From: Streptococcus mitis
GTDB taxonomy: Bacteria; Bacillota; Bacilli; Lactobacillales; Streptococcaceae
Reading direction: 5' to 3'
NCBI GenBank assembly: GCA_018364455.1
Contig: JAGZLW010000004.1
Coordinates: forward strand, 21,935-85,934
Length of the DNA: 64,000 nt
The stretch's first letter is position 1, and each line of letters opens with the position of its first letter. This document shows positions 8,200-16,644 of this stretch, in pieces. The position numbers and the translations under genes were made by a program. The notes beneath the pieces were generated by a model. The model saw nothing but the letters and a program-made list of their open reading frames with translations, ran no database searches and was not told the origin of the DNA.

Positions 8200-10409
8200 A
8201 AATTTTTAAGGGAGAGTTTTATCGAATCTCTGTATTAACAGACAAGCTAGTAAGGTTAGAATACTCTCAAACTGGAAGTTTTGAGGATAGAACGACACAA
8301 CTTATCTATAATAGAGATTTTGGCCAAGTTTCGTTAGATTATATCGAGACATCAAACGTACTAGATATTATGACGGACTATTTTCATTTGCACTTTAATA
8401 AAGGAGAATTTAACGCCGAAAATTTATTTATAGAATTAAAAGGAAATTTTGCCGTATATGGTAGTCGCTGGTATTTTGGTGAATCTATTGAAACGTTAAA
8501 AGGAACAGCTCGGACTCTGGATGAGGCAGATGGAGCCATCCCATTAGAAGATGGAATTATTAGTCGAAATGGTATAGCCTTATTGGATGATTCTAAAGGA
8601 TTTATTTGGGATGAGCAGTCTGGTTATATTGAGAGAGAAAATCAAATTGACCTGTATTTCTTTGCCTATGGGCATGATTATAGAGGAGCAATCAGAGACT
8701 TTTACCATTTGACTGGTTCAACACCCTTGTTGCCAAGATATGCTTTAGGTAATTGGTGGAGTAGGTATTGGCCTTATACGTCGGATGAATACTTGGATTT
8801 AATAGACAGATTTGAAACAGAGAAAATTCCATTATCTATCGGTGTTTTAGATATGGATTGGCATATCACTGAAATTCCAGCCCGTTTTGGAAGTGGGTGG
8901 ACAGGATATAGTTGGAATAGAAACTTAATACCTAATCCAGAACAGTTATTGCAACAACTTCATGATAGAAAGTTAAAACTCTCCTTAAATGTCCATCCTG
9001 CTGATGGTATACGGGCTTATGAAGAAGCTTATCCTCAAGTCGCAAAACGATTAGGGTTAAATGTAGAATTAGAGGAACCTGCTATTTTTGATTTTTTTAA
9101 TCCATCTTTTAGAGAATCCTACTTTAAAGATGTTCATTATGAGCTAGAAAAGCAGGGAGTAGATTTTTGGTGGATTGACTGGCAACAGGGGACTCAAGGC
9201 ATGTTGGATCCACTGTGGCTTTTAAACCATTATCATTATCAGGATAGTTGTAAAAATGCAGAAGGTGGCTTGATTTTATCAAGATATGCAGGTCCTGGTA
9301 GTCATCGCTACCCTGTTGGTTTTTCAGGGGATACTATTATTAGTTGGAATTCCTTAAGATTTCAACCTTATTTTACAGCGACAGCATCTAATATCGGTTA
9401 TAGTTGGTGGAGCCATGATATCGGTGGACACATGCAGGGAGATTATGACGAAGAGCTACAAACCAGATGGCTACAGTTTGGCGTTTTTAGTCCGATTACT
9501 CGTTTACATAGTTCTAGAAGTCCCTTTAATAGTAAAGAACCTTGGTTTTTTTCAGAAACAACATCTGAGATTATGAAGAAATACCTTCGTTTGAGACATC
9601 AGATGATTCCATATCTATATACCATGAATGTAAAGACACATGAAGAAGGTTCCCCATTAATTAGTCCAATGTATTATTTCTACCCAGAGAATGATGAGAG
9701 CTATAATGTTCCAAATCAATACTTTTTTGGAACAGAACTGATGGTGGCTCCCATTGTAGAAAAGATGGATTTGGCATTCCAATCTGCAAAAGTGGATGTA
9801 TGGTTTCCTGAAGGTGAATGGTATGACTTCTTTTCAGAGAAAAAATATACAGGTGGTGTGAAGTTGAGTGTTTATAGAGACATTTCGACTATACCTGTGT
9901 TTGCAAAAAGTGGTGCAATCATTCCCTTGGTTGGTTCTGAGATAGATATGGGTGTTGATTTACCTGAAGTTGTAGATTGGTATGTATTCCCAGGAAAACA
10001 ACATTCTTTTGAAATGATTGAAGATCAAAATGGTCAAAGATATAAAACAAGATTATCAATCGACTGGGAAATGGGAATGGTAGAGTTAGCATTACAAGGA
10101 GATTCTAGTATCCTTCCAAGCAATAGAATTCATAGAATTCATTTTAAAGGAACGAATGTGTCTATCATTGAATTGCCAAATAAGAATACTACAGCTAGAT
10201 TTGAATGTAAAGATAATAAAACAACATCCCTAAATGACGAAGTTTTTAGACTACTAAAGACGGCTTCTCTTCCATATGAATTAAAAGATAGATTGTTAAA
10301 TGAATTCATCAATGCTAAAAATTCTCATGAGTTAATGAATATCTTGCATCATCAGGATAAGGAATTGAGAGGCCGTTTGTTGGAAATAATATTTACTAGC
10401 CAAAACTAA
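8196..10409 (+). CDS. GH31 family glycoside hydrolase, probably cytoplasmic
   Basis: Enzyme of 737 residues with the GH31 plan: an N-terminal beta-sandwich (about 1-175), a TIM barrel (about 180-510) and C-terminal beta domains. The nucleophile is probably D328 in WWIDWQQG, and the acid/base D379 in FSGDT. HDIGGH (407-412) is the usual substrate-contact segment. There is no signal peptide, so it should cleave sugars after import. GH31 includes alpha-glucosidases, alpha-xylosidases and alpha-N-acetylgalactosaminidases. WIDWQQG differs from the WxDMNE signature of classical alpha-glucosidases, so the substrate is open. It starts at TTG 8196 with AGGAGGG upstream. The transporter next door may supply its substrate. 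Confidence 0.9.
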   Translation: MKIFKGEFYRISVLTDKLVRLEYSQTGSFEDRTTQLIYNRDFGQVSLDYIETSNVLDIMTDYFHLHFNKGEFNAENLFIELKGNFAVYGSRWYFGESIETLKGTARTLDEADGAIPLEDGIISRNGIALLDDSKGFIWDEQSGYIERENQIDLYFFAYGHDYRGAIRDFYHLTGSTPLLPRYALGNWWSRYWPYTSDEYLDLIDRFETEKIPLSIGVLDMDWHITEIPARFGSGWTGYSWNRNLIPNPEQLLQQLHDRKLKLSLNVHPADGIRAYEEAYPQVAKRLGLNVELEEPAIFDFFNPSFRESYFKDVHYELEKQGVDFWWIDWQQGTQGMLDPLWLLNHYHYQDSCKNAEGGLILSRYAGPGSHRYPVGFSGDTIISWNSLRFQPYFTATASNIGYSWWSHDIGGHMQGDYDEELQTRWLQFGVFSPITRLHSSRSPFNSKEPWFFSETTSEIMKKYLRLRHQMIPYLYTMNVKTHEEGSPLISPMYYFYPENDESYNVPNQYFFGTELMVAPIVEKMDLAFQSAKVDVWFPEGEWYDFFSEKKYTGGVKLSVYRDISTIPVFAKSGAIIPLVGSEIDMGVDLPEVVDWYVFPGKQHSFEMIEDQNGQRYKTRLSIDWEMGMVELALQGDSSILPSNRIHRIHFKGTNVSIIELPNKNTTARFECKDNKTTSLNDEVFRLLKTASLPYELKDRLLNEFINAKNSHELMNILHHQDKELRGRLLEIIFTSQN

Positions 10410-10457
10410 TTGAGACATTTCGTACACAATTTCTATTATTTAATGTGTAACAGTTTT

Positions 10458-10522
10458 ACATCTCTATGCTTATTGGCTTGTATTTTAGTAATTGCAAGTT
10501 TGGCATAGGGATGTTTTTGTTT
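10458..10522 (+). terminator. Rho-independent terminator after the GH31 gene
   Basis: A 12-bp stem with one G-U pair (10458-10469 with 10503-10514) is followed by TTTTTGTTT. The loop is long (33 bases) and may fold further. Confidence 0.7.
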
Positions 10523-10610
10523 ACTGAAGAGGAAAGGATAAGTATGTTTCAAGTTTTGAAACATTTTTAAACGAAACAAGAGCAAATTTTTAAAGGTGAT
10601 TTTTCAAAGT

Positions 10611-10641
10611 AACTTCCACTTGCCTGACCGAAGTGGAAGTT
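10611..10641. repeat. 11-bp perfect inverted repeat upstream of dtpT
   Basis: AACTTCCACTT at 10611-10621 is the exact complement of 10631-10641, with a 9-base loop. No T tract follows, so it is a poor terminator. It lies some 80 bp before the dtpT promoter and could be an operator or an RNA hairpin. Confidence 0.5.
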
Positions 10642-10687
10642 AGTCTGAAACGGATTTTTATGGCGGAATTAAGTATGAGACGTGTGA

Positions 10688-10713
10688 TTTTTTCAGAAAA
10701 TTTTCTAAAAAAA
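10688..10713. promoter_or_regulatory. Two overlapping CodY-like boxes upstream of dtpT
   Basis: Positions 10688-10702 match the CodY consensus AATTTTCWGAAAATT at 13 of 15 bases, and 10699-10713 at 12 of 15. They end 10 bp before the -35 hexamer. CodY represses peptide and amino-acid uptake genes in streptococci when branched-chain amino acids are plentiful, which fits the downstream gene. Confidence 0.6.
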
Positions 10714-10723
10714 CAGGATTTGT

Positions 10724-10752
10724 TTGACATTTATTTGAAAATTCTGTAAAAT
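10724..10752 (+). promoter_or_regulatory. Sigma-A promoter of dtpT
   Basis: TTGACA (10724-10729) and TAAAAT (10747-10752) are separated by 17 bp. AAGGAG precedes the start codon. Confidence 0.85.
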
Positions 10753-10782
10753 GAATTATTATATCGTTCAAGGAGAATATAT

Positions 10783-12255
10783 ATGGAAAAACAGAAAACA
10801 TTTTTTGGACATCCTATGGGCTTGTCCACCCTCTTCTTTACAGAGATGTGGGAACGCTTTTCTTACTATGGGATGCGAGCTATCCTACTTTACTATATGT
10901 ACTATAGTGTGCAAGATGGTGGGTTGGGGATGGATAAGACCACGGCTGCATCGATTATGGCGATTTATGGCTCGCTGGTATTTTTGTCCTCGGTTATCGG
11001 TGGTTTTGTCAGTGACCGTATTTTAGGAAGTCGTAAGACTGTCTTTTACGGTGGGATTCTGATTATGCTAGGGCATATTGCTTTGGCAACACCTTTTGGA
11101 CAAGTGGCTCTCTATCTTTCTATTGCCTTGATTATCTTTGGTACTGGATTTTTAAAACCCAATATCTCAGATATGGTGGGGGGAATTTATGAGAAAGAGG
11201 ATGATAGACGGGATGCAGGTTTTAGTATCTTTGTCTTTGGTATTAACTTAGGTGCCTTCGTTGCCCCTTATTTAGTAGGTTATCTAGGTCAGGAAGTCAA
11301 TTTCCATCTAGGTTTCTCATTAGCTGCCGTTGGGATGTTCTTTGGTTTGGTGAAGTATGTTTTAGATGGGAAGAAATATCTGCCTGAATCAAGTCTTTAC
11401 CCCACTGATCCACTTTCACAGAAGGACCAGCAGACCTTGATTAAACGCTTGCTGATTACACTTGTCATGGTTATTCTGGTGATTATAGGCTTAGTCTTTG
11501 CTCACCAATTTAACGTGGATATGATTGTTAATATCTTTACAATAATTGCGGTAATCATTCCAATCTACTATTTCTTCAAAATTTTATCTAGTCAGAAAAT
11601 AACTGCCACTGAGAGATCTCGAGTATTTGCCTACATTCCTCTATTTATCGCTGGGGTACTATTCTGGTCTATTGAGGAGCAGGGTTCTGTTGTTCTCGCT
11701 CTATTTGCGGATGATCAGACTCGACTTTACTTTAATGTATTTGGGAATCAGATTCATTTCCCATCTAGCTTTTTCCAAAGTATTAATCCACTTTTCATTA
11801 TGATTTATGTGCCGATTTTTGCATGGTTGTGGGGGAAAATGGGTAAAAAGCAACCGTCCTCTTCTAAGAAATTTGCTTACGGTTTATTAGCGGCAGGTTT
11901 GTCCTTCTTGTGGATGATGTTACCAGGGATGCTCTTTGGGACAGATGTTAAGGTCAGTCCTTTCTGGTTGATTATGAGTTGGGCTATTGTGATTGTGGGG
12001 GAAATGTTGATTTCGCCTATTGGTCTATCAGTCACTACTAAGCTGGCACCAAAATCCTTCCAAGCACAAATGATGTCTATCTGGTTCTTGAGTAATGCTG
12101 CTGCCCAAGCTATCAATGCTCAAATTGTAAAATTTTATACAAGCGAAACTGAAGTGGCTTACTATGGAATTGTTGGAGGAATTACGATTGTATTCAGTAT
12201 TATCTTATTCTTCTACGTTCCACGTATTGAAAAACTAATGTCTGGTATCAAATAG
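10783..12255 (+). CDS. dtpT: Di-/tripeptide:proton symporter, POT/PTR2 family
   Basis: Membrane transporter of 490 residues, with about 12-14 hydrophobic helices. The POT family signature FFTEMWERFSYYGMR lies near residues 17-31, including the ExxER proton-coupling motif. Members import di- and tripeptides with protons; lactococcal DtpT is the model and has a similar length. It is monocistronic, with its own strong promoter and upstream CodY-like boxes, so it is probably derepressed during amino-acid shortage. No clear terminator was seen before the following BOX repeat. Confidence 0.93.
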   Translation: MEKQKTFFGHPMGLSTLFFTEMWERFSYYGMRAILLYYMYYSVQDGGLGMDKTTAASIMAIYGSLVFLSSVIGGFVSDRILGSRKTVFYGGILIMLGHIALATPFGQVALYLSIALIIFGTGFLKPNISDMVGGIYEKEDDRRDAGFSIFVFGINLGAFVAPYLVGYLGQEVNFHLGFSLAAVGMFFGLVKYVLDGKKYLPESSLYPTDPLSQKDQQTLIKRLLITLVMVILVIIGLVFAHQFNVDMIVNIFTIIAVIIPIYYFFKILSSQKITATERSRVFAYIPLFIAGVLFWSIEEQGSVVLALFADDQTRLYFNVFGNQIHFPSSFFQSINPLFIMIYVPIFAWLWGKMGKKQPSSSKKFAYGLLAAGLSFLWMMLPGMLFGTDVKVSPFWLIMSWAIVIVGEMLISPIGLSVTTKLAPKSFQAQMMSIWFLSNAAAQAINAQIVKFYTSETEVAYYGIVGGITIVFSIILFFYVPRIEKLMSGIK

Positions 12256-12358
12256 AGAAAAACTGGAATTTCTGTAGGGATTTTAAAAGTTAGAGCAATT
12301 ATTTATTCAAAGGATTTAGTACTGTATGGTGCAGGGCTAGGTCCTTTTAGTTTGATTA

Positions 12359-12510
12359 ATACTCTTCGAAAATCAAATTCAAACCGCGTCAACGTCGCCT
12401 TGCCGTATATATGTGACTAACTTCGTCAGTCTTATCTACAACCTCAAAACAGTGTTTTGAGCAACCTGCGGCTAGTTTCCTAGTTTGCTCTTTGATTTTC
12501 ATTGAGTATA
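12359..12510. repeat. BOX element, full-length variant
   Basis: A 152-bp repeat begins ATACTCTTCGAAAATC and ends CATTGAGTATA. It contains the stretch complementary to the well-known BOX A1R typing primer (GTCAACGTCGCCTTGCCGTA). Two shorter copies occur at 49860-49974 and 59213-59328. BOX elements are non-autonomous mobile repeats of pneumococcus and close relatives, and their RNA folds into a long stem. It lies between dtpT and the umu operon and may act as terminator or mRNA stabiliser. Confidence 0.93.
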
Positions 12511-12538
12511 AAACTCATGATGTTTCTGATATTCCTAG

Positions 12539-12567
12539 TAGACATTTGTTCACTTTTTTTGTATAAT
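12539..12567 (+). promoter_or_regulatory. Promoter of the umu-type operon
   Basis: TAGACA (12539-12544) and TATAAT (12562-12567) are 17 bp apart. The leader of about 100 bases contains an imperfect dyad at 12617-12640 (ATTAGTCTTTCT facing AGAGAGATAAT) that could be the operator of the first gene's product. The dyad assignment is weak. Confidence 0.65.
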
Positions 12568-12672
12568 AAAACTAAACCATATTGGTTGAACTTTAAAAAT
12601 ATGGCTTCAAGCATCGATTAGTCTTTCTAAGAGAGATAATGTCCATTAAATCATCATAATAGGAGGTGAAGT

Positions 12673-13359
12673 ATGTATCAGCCAGAAAAATTAAAGGCTC
12701 GGAGGAAAGAGTTAAAACTGACACAGAAGGAAATTGCAGAGCAACTTGGGATTAGCTTTCAGGCTTACTCAGCTTGGGAACGTGGGGTCAAGGAACCGTC
12801 CAAGGAGAAGGTGTTCCAGCTAGAGAATATTTTAAAAGTACCCAAAGGATATTTTACTCAGATCGAGATTGTCCGTCTCTACCATAGCCTCTCCAAGCAA
12901 GGGCAGGAGAAGGTTGTTCTCTATGCTCGCAACCTATCTCAAGAGGAGCAAGCTCAGAAAGTGACAGCTATGCCAGAGCGCCTCTACGAGTACCGTGTTT
13001 ATGAACGCATGTCAGCAGGGATTGGGGCTTCAGTCTACGATGATCAGAATTTTGATACGGTTTACTTTAATGAGGAGTTGGCTCATGATTTTGCGTCCTG
13101 GGTGTCTGGGGACTCCATGGAACCTAAATACCAAAATTGTTCAGTGGCACTGATTCGAGAGACAGGATTTGACTATGACGGGGCGGTTTATGCGGTGGTT
13201 TGTAACAACCAAACCTATATCAAACGGGTTTATCGGGAGGAAGATGGCCTGCGTCTAGTATCAATCAATCCTAAATACAAGGACATTTTCATTTCCTATG
13301 AGGAAGATCCTCGGATTGTAGGGATTATCGTTGGAAACTTTGTGCCAATGGAGGGCTAG
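12673..13359 (+). CDS. XRE/S24 self-cleaving repressor (HdiR/UmuD-like)
   Basis: Regulator of 228 residues. Residues 5-62 form an XRE/Cro helix-turn-helix. The C-terminal half is a LexA/UmuD-like S24 peptidase, with catalytic Ser148 in SGDSMEP and Lys184 in TYIKRV. A likely autocleavage bond is Ala115-Gly116 in MSAGIG. In lactococci HdiR is such a repressor, cut after DNA damage to derepress umuC. Placement directly before umuC, three bases apart, fits control of the operon plus a possible UmuD-like accessory role after cleavage. The start has AGGAGGTG upstream. Streptococci of this group lack LexA, so this would be a local SOS-like switch. Confidence 0.85.
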   Translation: MYQPEKLKARRKELKLTQKEIAEQLGISFQAYSAWERGVKEPSKEKVFQLENILKVPKGYFTQIEIVRLYHSLSKQGQEKVVLYARNLSQEEQAQKVTAMPERLYEYRVYERMSAGIGASVYDDQNFDTVYFNEELAHDFASWVSGDSMEPKYQNCSVALIRETGFDYDGAVYAVVCNNQTYIKRVYREEDGLRLVSINPKYKDIFISYEEDPRIVGIIVGNFVPMEG

Positions 13360-13362
13360 CCT

Positions 13363-14778
13363 ATGGGCTACTTTGATTATTCCAGAGAGCCCAAAAGTGA
13401 CATTGCCTTTGTTGATATGAAATCTTTTTATGCTAGTGTCGAGTGTGTGAAACGGGGGTTGCATCCGCTGAAGACTTCGCTTTGTGTCATGAGCCGAGCG
13501 GATAATTCGACTGGCCTTATCCTAGCTTCCTCTCCCATGTTTAAGAAGATTTTTGGCAAGTCTAATGTTGGTCGGGCCTATGATCTGCCTTTTGATATCA
13601 AAACGCGCAAATTTTCTTATTACAATGCTCGAAAACAAGGGTTGCCTACTGATTCAGATTATGTTCGCTACATTGAAGATTGGGCTCAAGTGACCTTGAT
13701 TGTGCCTCCTAGGATGGATGAGTACATAGCGGTCAATATGGAAATCCAGCGAATCTTTCAAAACTATGGCAGTCCAGATGATATTTATCCTTACTCTATC
13801 GATGAGGGCTTTATTGACCTAACTAGTTCGCTCAACTATTTTATCCCAGATAAGAGTCTCTCTCGCAAAGACAAGCTGGATATGCTTTCTGCTCGTATTC
13901 AGAGGGATATTTGGAGGCAGACAGGGATCTACTCTACAGTAGGCATGTCCAATGCCAATCCCTTACTGGCCAAGTTGGCTCTGGATAATGAGGCTAAGCA
14001 CACTCGGACCATGAGGGCTAACTGGTCTTACCAGGATGTGGAAGAGAAGGTCTGGGCCATTCCCCAGATGACAGACTTTTGGGGTATTGGCAGGCGGATG
14101 GAGAAACGCTTGCATGCTCTGGGAATTTTTTCCATCAAGGAATTGGCAACCAGCAATCCCGACCAGCTAAAGAAAGTTCTGGGTCAGGCTGGCTTGCGTT
14201 TGTGGTTTCATGCTAACGGGATTGATGAAAGTAATGTTCATAAGCCCTATAAAGCCAAATCCAAGGGCTTGGGGAATTCTCAAATTTTGCCGAAAGATTA
14301 CGTGAAGCTACGAGATATTGAAATTATTCTCCGGGAAATGGCTGAGCAGGTAGCTATTAGACTAAGAAGGGCGGGTAAGAAAACAACTCTTGTTTCTATC
14401 TATGTCGGTTTCTCTAAACAGGAGGTCAGGCCGTCTATTCACACACAAATGAAGGTCGAGCCTACCAATAATACATCTGTCTTAACGGATTATGTTTTGA
14501 AGTTATTTCATAACAAATATACTTCAGGAGCGGTCAGAAGTGTCGGAGTAAACTATGCAGGCTTTGTAGACGAGTCCTTTGGTTTGATTTCCCTTTTTGA
14601 TGATATTGACAAGTTAGAAAAAGAAGAAAGGCTCCAGACGGCCATTGACTCTATTCGGGAACAATTTGGTTTCACTTCCCTTTTAAGAGCAAATGCACTG
14701 GAAGAAGCCTCTAGGAGTCTTGCCAGAAGCAAGCTGATTGGGGGACATTCTGCTGGAGGATTAGATGGATTACAATGA
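13363..14778 (+). CDS. umuC: Y-family translesion DNA polymerase, UmuC/ImpB/MucB type
   Basis: Error-prone polymerase of 471 residues. The Y-family catalytic core has DMKSFYASVEC near residues 17-27 (first metal-binding Asp and steric-gate region) and SIDEGFID near residues 145-152 (the catalytic D-E pair). Helix-hairpin-helix thumb and little-finger domains follow. UmuC-type enzymes copy past lesions at the cost of mutation. The last four bases overlap the next gene (ATGA). Similar genes occur on Tn5252-like elements and in streptococcal chromosomes, so past transfer is possible. The GC content is ordinary for the flank. Confidence 0.92.
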   Translation: MGYFDYSREPKSDIAFVDMKSFYASVECVKRGLHPLKTSLCVMSRADNSTGLILASSPMFKKIFGKSNVGRAYDLPFDIKTRKFSYYNARKQGLPTDSDYVRYIEDWAQVTLIVPPRMDEYIAVNMEIQRIFQNYGSPDDIYPYSIDEGFIDLTSSLNYFIPDKSLSRKDKLDMLSARIQRDIWRQTGIYSTVGMSNANPLLAKLALDNEAKHTRTMRANWSYQDVEEKVWAIPQMTDFWGIGRRMEKRLHALGIFSIKELATSNPDQLKKVLGQAGLRLWFHANGIDESNVHKPYKAKSKGLGNSQILPKDYVKLRDIEIILREMAEQVAIRLRRAGKKTTLVSIYVGFSKQEVRPSIHTQMKVEPTNNTSVLTDYVLKLFHNKYTSGAVRSVGVNYAGFVDESFGLISLFDDIDKLEKEERLQTAIDSIREQFGFTSLLRANALEEASRSLARSKLIGGHSAGGLDGLQ

Positions 14779-15137
14779 TTGATCGTTCTTATTTACCCTT
14801 TCAATCCGCGCGAGATTATCAAGATCCAGGGATGCAGAAGTGGATGGGCTTTTATCTTTCAGAACACACCAGTTCGCTTAGTGAAGAAAAAAATCGTGTT
14901 GATTTTTCGACGGATTTGACCCCAGTTGAGAAGTTACACTTGCTTTCTCAGCTTTATGTTGGCCAACTGAAGGGAAGTTTTGTGGTCAAGGAAAAGAAGC
15001 AGAAAACCACGATCATAGGTGAAGTGAGCGAATTATCACCTCAAACTCTATCTATTAGGACAAACGAGGGATATAGGTTGATAGAGGTTGCAGATATCCT
15101 AGAAATTCGGCTGTGGGAGGAGGGAGTTTATGACTAG
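14775..15137 (+). CDS. YolD-like protein, partner of Y-family polymerase
   Basis: Small protein of 120 residues. The N-terminal segment with MQKWMGFYLSEH and the basic mid-part resemble the YolD-like family, which is encoded beside UmuC-type polymerases on Bacillus prophages and in streptococci. The C-terminal beta-rich part (IGEVSELSPQTLSIRT...) resembles the DNA-binding-like half of that family. It overlaps umuC by 4 bp and the next gene by 8 bp, so the operon is translationally coupled. It may act as a UmuD-like accessory factor. Family assignment is from motif memory. Confidence 0.7.
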   Translation: MIDRSYLPFQSARDYQDPGMQKWMGFYLSEHTSSLSEEKNRVDFSTDLTPVEKLHLLSQLYVGQLKGSFVVKEKKQKTTIIGEVSELSPQTLSIRTNEGYRLIEVADILEIRLWEEGVYD

Positions 15138-15423
15138 AAAAGAGCTGTATGAAAACAAACTGCAGATGGATTACTTTTCAGATAACTATATTTGTTTTGA
15201 AGAGGATTTTCAAAAATACTCTGCCATGAACGTACCCTTGACTTTCTTGATTGATGACATCCTACGAACCATGGCAATGAATCAGAAGAACTACTTTGTC
15301 TTAAACAAGGAAAATACTAAGGATGGGCGGGAGCATCGCTTTTATTTTAGGGTAGTAACGGAAAAAGAGTGTCCTAGAAATAGAACCTATGTATATGCTG
15401 GGGTTAAAAATAGTAGTCAGTAG
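15130..15423 (+). CDS. Small conserved protein at end of umu operon (DUF5960-like)
   Basis: Protein of 97 residues with no signal or membrane segment and many aromatic and charged residues. It recalls streptococcal DUF5960 proteins, but I am only moderately sure. The 8-bp overlap with the YolD-like gene and the terminator right after show that it belongs to the polymerase operon. No function is known; a link to translesion synthesis rests only on position. Confidence 0.65.
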   Translation: MTRKELYENKLQMDYFSDNYICFEEDFQKYSAMNVPLTFLIDDILRTMAMNQKNYFVLNKENTKDGREHRFYFRVVTEKECPRNRTYVYAGVKNSSQ

Positions 15424-15456
15424 AGGCTTATCTGCTGTAAAATGTATCATTTTTAT

Positions 15457-15495
15457 AACACTTCATGTTTCATATCATGGGGTGTTTTTCTTTTT
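15457..15495 (+). terminator. Terminator of the umu operon
   Basis: An 11-bp stem with two G-U pairs (15457-15467 with 15476-15486) is followed by TTTTTCTTTTT-like sequence. Confidence 0.8.
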
Positions 15496-15510
15496 AAGTC
15501 AAAGCCAATC

Positions 15511-15561
15511 AAAAAATCTCACTATTCATTAGGCTGAAGGAGACCTAATCATAGTGAGATT
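15511..15561 (-). terminator. Terminator of the gpo operon
   Basis: Arms 15515-15533 and 15544-15561 form about 17 pairs with a small bulge. On the minus strand the stem is followed by TTTTTT, correctly placed after the gpo stop codon at 15567. Confidence 0.85.
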
Positions 15562-15566
15562 GTGAA

Positions 15567-16043
15567 TTATAGTAGATTTTGTATGGTCTCTTCAATTTGT
15601 TTTGGGTCTGTTTTTGAAGAGAAGCGTTCAACGACTTGTCCGTCTCGACTGATGAGAAATTTAGCGAAATTCCATTCGATTCGTTTTCCTAGTGGGCCAG
15701 ATTTTTGATCTTTTAGCCACACATAGAGGGGATCTGCTTCCTTACCGTTGACCTTAATCTTGGCAAAACGTGGGAAGCTGGTTTGATAATGTAGGCTACA
15801 GAAGGCGTTGATTTCCTCTTCGCTGCCTGGTGCTTGTCCCATAAACTGGTTGCAAGGGAAGTCTAAAATCTCAAAACCTTGTTCTTGATAGCGATCATAG
15901 AGTTCTTGAAGTCCTTGGTACTGGGGCGTTAAACCACATCCAGTAGCAGTGTTGACAACCAAGATAACCTTACCACGATAGGTCTCTAGTGGAGTTTCTT
16001 GATGGTCTTGGTTCAAGACTGAAAAATCGTATAGTGAAGTCAT
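15567..16043 (-). CDS. gpo: Glutathione peroxidase family thiol peroxidase
   Basis: Protein of 158 residues, with the thioredoxin fold of the GPx family and the active-site cysteine C36 in NTATGCGLTPQ. It also has the conserved Gln/Trp context (FPCNQF, EWNFAKF). It reduces peroxides using thioredoxin or glutathione; bacterial Cys-type enzymes often prefer thioredoxin. The start overlaps the stop of the upstream membrane-protein gene by 4 bp, so it is the last gene of that operon. In pneumococcus an orthologue (called gpo or basA) lies near a GH31 gene, as here. No signal peptide, so it is cytoplasmic. Confidence 0.92.
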   Translation of the reverse strand: MTSLYDFSVLNQDHQETPLETYRGKVILVVNTATGCGLTPQYQGLQELYDRYQEQGFEILDFPCNQFMGQAPGSEEEINAFCSLHYQTSFPRFAKIKVNGKEADPLYVWLKDQKSGPLGKRIEWNFAKFLISRDGQVVERFSSKTDPKQIEETIQNLL

Positions 16044-16618
16044 TGCTTGCTTTTCTCCTTCTGTTTGGTGTTTTTAGGAGTTTTCTCCTCCTGTAGGGAT
16101 AGAAAGCCGTAGGTCAGGGTTCCAAAAATGCTACCGATAATCAGGCCATACATCAGGAAAGGACCACTTTTATCGAATTGCAAGAGCAATTTTACAAAAT
16201 CTGAAAGGGACATCTGCTGAACGAAGACTTTATGAAAGATGAGTAAGGTAAAGAAGCCAATCTGAATACCGATAAACACAATCCAGCTTCGGAATTTGAT
16301 TTGGGCTTTGCTGTAGGTTTTGAGGATGATTTCTGATTTGTCATCCTTTTCAAGATGAAGCTCTTGGACGGCTTTTTGAGCTTTTATACTCATGAACAAA
16401 ATGAGTCCAAAATAGATGTAGGGCATAACATTTCGAACAATTTCTATAAAGCTTCCGAACAAAATATAGAATAGGAAGAGAATGAAGGAAGAGTAAAAGA
16501 TTTGGATCATGGAACGGGCGCAAGCCTTGTAGATAACCTCTTGACGGCATTCATCAAAAGGCCCTTGGATATGAAAGAAATTTCGAAGTAGGCGAGTTGT
16601 TAAGTCTTCTTTTTTCAT
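16040..16618 (-). CDS. DUF3278-like membrane protein, third copy in cluster
   Basis: Membrane protein of 192 residues with four hydrophobic segments and a lysine-rich C-terminus. Its N-terminal pattern (lysines, LLRNFF, then a GPFDECR segment) parallels that of the 180-residue DUF3278 protein encoded at 17234-17776. It is therefore a divergent paralogue. Good SD AGGAG before ATG 16618. Function unknown; proteins of this type accompany a small XRE regulator in streptococci. Confidence 0.7.
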   Translation of the reverse strand: MKKEDLTTRLLRNFFHIQGPFDECRQEVIYKACARSMIQIFYSSFILFLFYILFGSFIEIVRNVMPYIYFGLILFMSIKAQKAVQELHLEKDDKSEIILKTYSKAQIKFRSWIVFIGIQIGFFTLLIFHKVFVQQMSLSDFVKLLLQFDKSGPFLMYGLIIGSIFGTLTYGFLSLQEEKTPKNTKQKEKSKQ

Positions 16619-16644
16619 GGGTGATTTCTCCTAAATGAACGATG

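Noticed and set aside
10751..11026. 91-codon frame at the start of dtpT
   Set aside because: It begins inside the promoter and is an out-of-frame shadow of the transporter gene.
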